Of a DNA stretch of 64,000 nucleotides, positions 60,765-64,000 are shown piece after piece. The notes under the pieces were generated by a model, which saw nothing but the letters and a program-made list of their open reading frames with translations, searched no databases and was not told the origin of the DNA. Source of the DNA: Hoylesella buccalis ATCC 35310 (GTDB lineage Bacteria; Bacteroidota; Bacteroidia; Bacteroidales; Bacteroidaceae); contig NZ_CP102287.1 in assembly GCF_025151385.1 (NCBI RefSeq), positions 1,054,001 through 1,118,000 of the forward strand. The letters are read 5' to 3'. Positions within the stretch are counted from its first letter, which is position 1, and each line of letters opens with the position of its first letter. Position numbers and translations under genes: made by a program.

Positions 60765-61475
60765 TTATTGGTGTTTTTCGTCTATTTCTTGTTGATCCAA
60801 CCACTCTTTAAAGTGATCGAAGTTAATACTGTTTTCTACTTTGATAGCCCCCACTCGGGTCCGGCGCAGTGCTGTGAGGTATGCCCCACTGTCCAAAGCG
60901 CGTCCCAGGTCACGAGCCAGGGCTCTGATATACGTTCCTTTACCACAAACGACACGCAACTGGAGCAGCATGGTCGTTGAATCAAAATCCATCACCTCTA
61001 TCTCGTCAATTCTAACGTTTTTCGGTTTGAGCACCACTTCCTCGCCTGCGCGACGCAAGTTGTATGAGCGTTCGCCGTCTACCTTGCACGCACTGAAGGT
61101 TGGTGGGGTTTGTTGAATGTCGCCAACGAACTGTTTCAGTGCCTCATCGATGCGCTCACGTGTGATGTGTTCGGTTGGGAATGTCTGGTTAACCTCGTGT
61201 TCTTTATCATAACTCGCAGTGGTTGCCCCCAACTGGAGCGTGCAGGTATATTCCTTATCGTGTGCCTGCAACTGCTCAATTTGCTTGGTTGCTTTCCCCG
61301 TACACAACACCAACACCCCCGTGGCTAATGGATCCAACGTGCCGGCATGACCTATTTTTATTCGTTTGACGCCCAACTTGCGAGATATAACATACCGCAC
61401 ATGGGCCAAAGCACCAAAACTGGTCATGCCATAAGGCTTGTCAATGGCAAATATTTCTCCTGTATAAAAGTTCAC
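60765..61475 (-). CDS. truB: tRNA pseudouridine-55 synthase TruB (GTG start)
   Basis: The catalytic motif GHAGTLDPLATGVLVLCTGKAT (Asp in TLDP), the RIDEALKQFVGDIQQTPP block and YIRALARDLGR identify TruB, which makes pseudouridine 55 in tRNAs. A frame from 61610 would give 281 aa, but its first 45 residues translate an intergenic microsatellite. The GTG at 61475 gives VNFYTGEIFAIDKPYGMTSF, in line with Bacteroidota TruB N termini (MNF..GE...DKP), and a 236-aa protein. I choose that start. Confidence 0.92.
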   Translation of the reverse strand: MNFYTGEIFAIDKPYGMTSFGALAHVRYVISRKLGVKRIKIGHAGTLDPLATGVLVLCTGKATKQIEQLQAHDKEYTCTLQLGATTASYDKEHEVNQTFPTEHITRERIDEALKQFVGDIQQTPPTFSACKVDGERSYNLRRAGEEVVLKPKNVRIDEIEVMDFDSTTMLLQLRVVCGKGTYIRALARDLGRALDSGAYLTALRRTRVGAIKVENSINFDHFKEWLDQQEIDEKHQ

Positions 61476-61499
61476 GGTGTGATTGCTTTTGGGTTTATG

Positions 61500-61660
61500 A
61501 GTTAATGAGTTTTTAAGTTGATGAGTTTGGGAGTTGATGAGTTGATGAGTTTGTAAGTATTTGAGTTTGTGAGTTGTTTTATGGTTTTTTACGAGTGATG
61601 TACTCATCATGTATGAACTATCAACTCGTCAACTTGCCAACTCGTCAACTTGTCAGCTAA
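61500..61660. repeat. Imperfect microsatellite with inverted halves
   Basis: The left half repeats GAGTT-GATGAGTTT-like units (61500-61570); the right half repeats AACTCGTCAACTTG-like units (61617-61655), the approximate complement. It can form a large cruciform in the 181-bp gap between uppP and truB and causes an artefactual TruB extension. Confidence 0.7.
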
Positions 61661-62508
61661 TCAACCATAGCCAACTGATGTCCCATCATCAACCAAATCA
61701 AGATGGCACCGCCGACAATGATGCGATATACGCCAAAGGCTTTGAAGCCATACTTGGTGAGGAAAGCCACAAACCATTTCATGGCCAGCAACGCTACGAC
61801 AAAGGCAACGCCACTGCCCAGCAGCAAAGTGGGCACATGCGCGGACAAGGCTTCCACACCTCCATTCTTGATTAACTTAAACACATCGAGACAGGTGGCT
61901 GCGAACATGGTGGGCACAGCCAAAAAGAACGAGAACTCGGCTGCACGTTTACGCGTCAGTCCTTGCGCCATTCCTCCCACGATGGTGGCCATCGATCGCG
62001 AGACACCCGGTATCATTGCAATGCATTGGAACAGTCCTACCCGCAAAGCTCTCTTCTCTGTCAGCGGCGTAGACTCGCTTCCATGATTGAACAGGCGGTC
62101 GCAAAACAACATGAAAACACCACCAATAACCAACATCACCGCAACCACTACAACGCTTCCCAACATCTTTTCAATCAAATGGTTAGCCAGTAATCCGATA
62201 ACAGCGGCTGGTATGAAGGCCACTAACAGCTTCCAGTAAAAGTCCCATTTGTGCAAGAAAGCTCTGACTGGCGTACTTCCTGCCGGTGCTGGCGTGTGGT
62301 CGAGCCGGAAGAATCGCTTCCAGTAGAGCGTCACAACCGACAGGATGGCACCAAACTGAATGATGACAATGAAGGCATTGATAAACGGATCGTTGGCCTC
62401 CATGCCCAACAAGTCGCGCGTGATAATCATGTGTCCCGTCGAAGACACGGGCAAAAATTCTGTCAACCCCTCAACGATTGCCAGAATGATGGTCTCTATA
62501 ATGCTCAT
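61657..62508 (-). CDS. uppP: Undecaprenyl-diphosphatase UppP (BacA)
   Basis: This 283-aa inner-membrane phosphatase recycles undecaprenyl pyrophosphate, the lipid carrier of cell-wall building. The two conserved regions are EGLTEFLPVSSTGHMIITRD (residues 13-32) and PGVSRSMATIVGGM (about 170-183), with about eight membrane segments. The start codon directly follows the DUF3098 stop codon, so the genes are coupled. Confidence 0.95.
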   Translation of the reverse strand: MSIIETIILAIVEGLTEFLPVSSTGHMIITRDLLGMEANDPFINAFIVIIQFGAILSVVTLYWKRFFRLDHTPAPAGSTPVRAFLHKWDFYWKLLVAFIPAAVIGLLANHLIEKMLGSVVVVAVMLVIGGVFMLFCDRLFNHGSESTPLTEKRALRVGLFQCIAMIPGVSRSMATIVGGMAQGLTRKRAAEFSFFLAVPTMFAATCLDVFKLIKNGGVEALSAHVPTLLLGSGVAFVVALLAMKWFVAFLTKYGFKAFGVYRIIVGGAILIWLMMGHQLAMVD

Positions 62509-62769
62509 TTATTCTTCAGTATGCTGATCCTTGGGTCTACGAACAATGGCATAAATCATTGACACAAAGCCGATGAAACATACCACCGGAGCCACCTTGA
62601 TGCGGCGAACGCTGAAGATGTCCGGATTGTATGTCGTTTCTGTAGAGCCTCCTCCACTCATTAGGAGGAAGCCAATGATGACAATCATCATACCGACGGC
62701 CAACAATATGAAGTTGACCTTGTCGAATGCGAAGTTTCTTCTATCCATCTTATTGATTGATTTTGCCAT
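62509..62769 (-). CDS. DUF3098 membrane protein
   Basis: The 86-aa protein has two membrane segments (about 17-37, VNFILLAVGMMIVIIGFLLM, and 58-78, KVAPVVCFIGFVSMIYAIV). DUF3098 proteins are found in Bacteroidota between ftsX and uppP; the function is unknown. Position suggests a link to cell envelope assembly or division. Confidence 0.85.
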   Translation of the reverse strand: MAKSINKMDRRNFAFDKVNFILLAVGMMIVIIGFLLMSGGGSTETTYNPDIFSVRRIKVAPVVCFIGFVSMIYAIVRRPKDQHTEE

Positions 62770-62823
62770 GCGTCAGCGTATCCTGTATCCTGTGCATGAC
62801 GATATGATTGTGAGTTTACTTAT

Positions 62824-63705
62824 TTAGATGTTATATAATTCACCAGCCTTCATCCGCAAGAACTTGTTCACGGAAATATGTGCGCAGATAGCCGTAATGA
62901 TGATGCCGAACAAGAACACCACAGCCGATGTGACGGCCATGTCGCGCCATGTGACAACGCTCAAGATGTCAGGTTCAGAGACATACAAGCCATAGATACA
63001 TGCAGCCAGCACGGTGTTGGCTATCAAGCCGGCTATCAAACCTATCCATATCGCACGATTGACAAACGGTCGGCGGATGAAGCTCCATGAGGCACCCACG
63101 AGTTTCATGGTGTGTATGGAGAAGCGCCGTGCGTAGATGTCCAGTCGAACGGTATTGTTGATCAGGGAGAATGATACGGTGGTGAGCAAAATGGCTAACA
63201 CCAACATCACCAAACCCGTCTTAGCCAGGTTGCGGTTGACGCTGTCTATCAACTCTTTTTGATAATTAATCTGATTGACTTTGGGATATTTCTTCAATTC
63301 GTCGGTAATCCATTTCAACGAATCATTATTGGCATAATTCGACCTGAGTGTCACCTCAATGGAGGCAGGGCAGGGATTCTCGCCATCGGTAAACTCGGAA
63401 GGGTCGCTTCCCATGGCCGCCGTAATCTCCTTAAGGGCCTGTTCTTTACTGATATAATCCAAGCGTTTAATATAAGGTCGCTTCTTGATGTCGGCACAAA
63501 TCTTCTGAGCTTCAGGATTTGTCATGTCATTTTCCAAAATCAGTTGCACCACCAAATTCTCCTTGACATACGAAGAAAGATTCCTGCCGGTAAGCGTTGA
63601 AAACACAACCAATCCCAATAAAATAAGCACCAAGGCTGTGCTAATACAAAGAGTAATGGCCTGTAGTCCACGATGACTACTGGTTCTATTTCGTTTTTTT
63701 CCCAT
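62824..63705 (-). CDS. ftsX: Cell division protein FtsX
   Basis: The 293-aa protein has four membrane segments (about 22-45, 163-190, 215-240, 258-282) and a periplasmic loop after TM1, as in FtsX. With FtsE it forms an ABC-like complex that activates murein hydrolases at the septum. The ATG at 63705 gives the usual short basic N terminus (MGKKRNRTSSHRG); an upstream start at 63792 would add an improbable hydrophobic lead. The ftsE gene is not adjacent in this window. Confidence 0.92.
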   Translation of the reverse strand: MGKKRNRTSSHRGLQAITLCISTALVLILLGLVVFSTLTGRNLSSYVKENLVVQLILENDMTNPEAQKICADIKKRPYIKRLDYISKEQALKEITAAMGSDPSEFTDGENPCPASIEVTLRSNYANNDSLKWITDELKKYPKVNQINYQKELIDSVNRNLAKTGLVMLVLAILLTTVSFSLINNTVRLDIYARRFSIHTMKLVGASWSFIRRPFVNRAIWIGLIAGLIANTVLAACIYGLYVSEPDILSVVTWRDMAVTSAVVFLFGIIITAICAHISVNKFLRMKAGELYNI

Positions 63706-64000
63706 TCCGATACGGATATAATACACCAAATTTGTTGCAAAGGAACAAAAAAAACAGCGATATAGCAACGGTTTAACGACAATTAACGTCAATTCTGCAC
63801 GGGGCTTTCATTGAAGAATGAAGCATTGAGTTTTCAGGTCAAACGAAACGTTTTTCGGTAAAATGTTCTCTGTCGCAACGTCATTTTAACACAAATGCAG
63901 GCGTTTTTTCTGCCATCTCTGCCATATTTCTGCAAATATGCGAATTATGAGAAATATTTATTAACAGACTGACTACTAACTTGTTAAATGATTTTTGAAC
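63706..64000. other. Intergenic region at the right edge
   Basis: AT-rich; no gene seen. A TTCCTTTG box on the minus strand near 63739-63746 is one mismatch from the -7 consensus and could drive ftsX. Confidence 0.4.

Noticed and set aside
61476..61610. N-terminal extension of TruB to an ATG at 61610
   Set aside because: The extension is translated microsatellite and TruB homologues of Bacteroidota begin at the MNF/VNF position.

Overview
The window looks like a chromosomal segment of a Prevotella-type member of the Bacteroidota. It carries a SusC/SusD pair, surface proteins with type IX secretion (T9SS) C-terminal sorting domains, and promoters of the Bacteroidota form TTTG-N19-TAnnTTTG. 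It also has a DUF5112/DUF5113-like sensor kinase and the gene order ftsX-DUF3098-uppP-truB-queA-folK. Genus is inferred from gene style only; no 16S gene is present.

Layout. 1-5.2 kb: start of a TonB-dependent receptor, tRNA-Val(CAC), a GHL10 glycoside hydrolase-like gene, and the pair engB-ABC-F ATPase. 5.2-11.8 kb: a membrane protein, a response regulator and a large sensor kinase split by a 1358-bp IS4-family element; removing the IS and one copy of its 9-bp target duplication restores one reading frame. 12-14 kb: a LacI-type regulator and a hypothetical gene. 14.8-19.7 kb: a 1540-aa T9SS surface protein behind a 52-aa acidic ORF, both downstream of a promoter whose spacer contains a 10-bp G/C homopolymer, so expression may be phase variable. 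20-23.3 kb: IS graveyard, with a truncated IS982, and an IS1380-type element (one nonsense codon) carrying a nested, frameshifted IS30.

The core is 23.6-56.4 kb, read here as a two-part peptidoglycan/MurNAc scavenging locus. On the minus strand (38.1 to 24.8 kb) a six-gene PUL encodes SusC, SusD, a surface lipoprotein, a GHL10 lipoprotein, a propeller protein and a T9SS-sorted N-acetylmuramoyl-L-alanine amidase. It is flanked in direct orientation by two near-identical ~1.38-kb repeats, each with a BadF/BadG-type kinase-like gene whose phosphate-1 motif is altered. On the plus strand (40.1 to 56.4 kb) an 11-gene operon encodes NamZ1, a sodium:solute symporter, a split-domain amidase, a metallophosphoesterase-PQQ protein, a GT2, an AmpG-like permease, NamZ2, a HGSNAT-like transmembrane acetyltransferase, MurK-like kinase, MurQ and a serine hydrolase-SGNH fusion. 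Together they suggest: outer amidases strip peptides from murein, GHL10 enzymes cut the bare glycan, SusCD imports it, NamZ releases MurNAc, inner-membrane transporters import it, and MurK/MurQ convert it to GlcNAc-6-phosphate. No dedicated transcription regulator lies inside the locus.

56.7-63.7 kb is housekeeping: typA, rpsO, folK, queA, truB, uppP, DUF3098 and ftsX, with the minus-strand genes in conserved Bacteroidota order.
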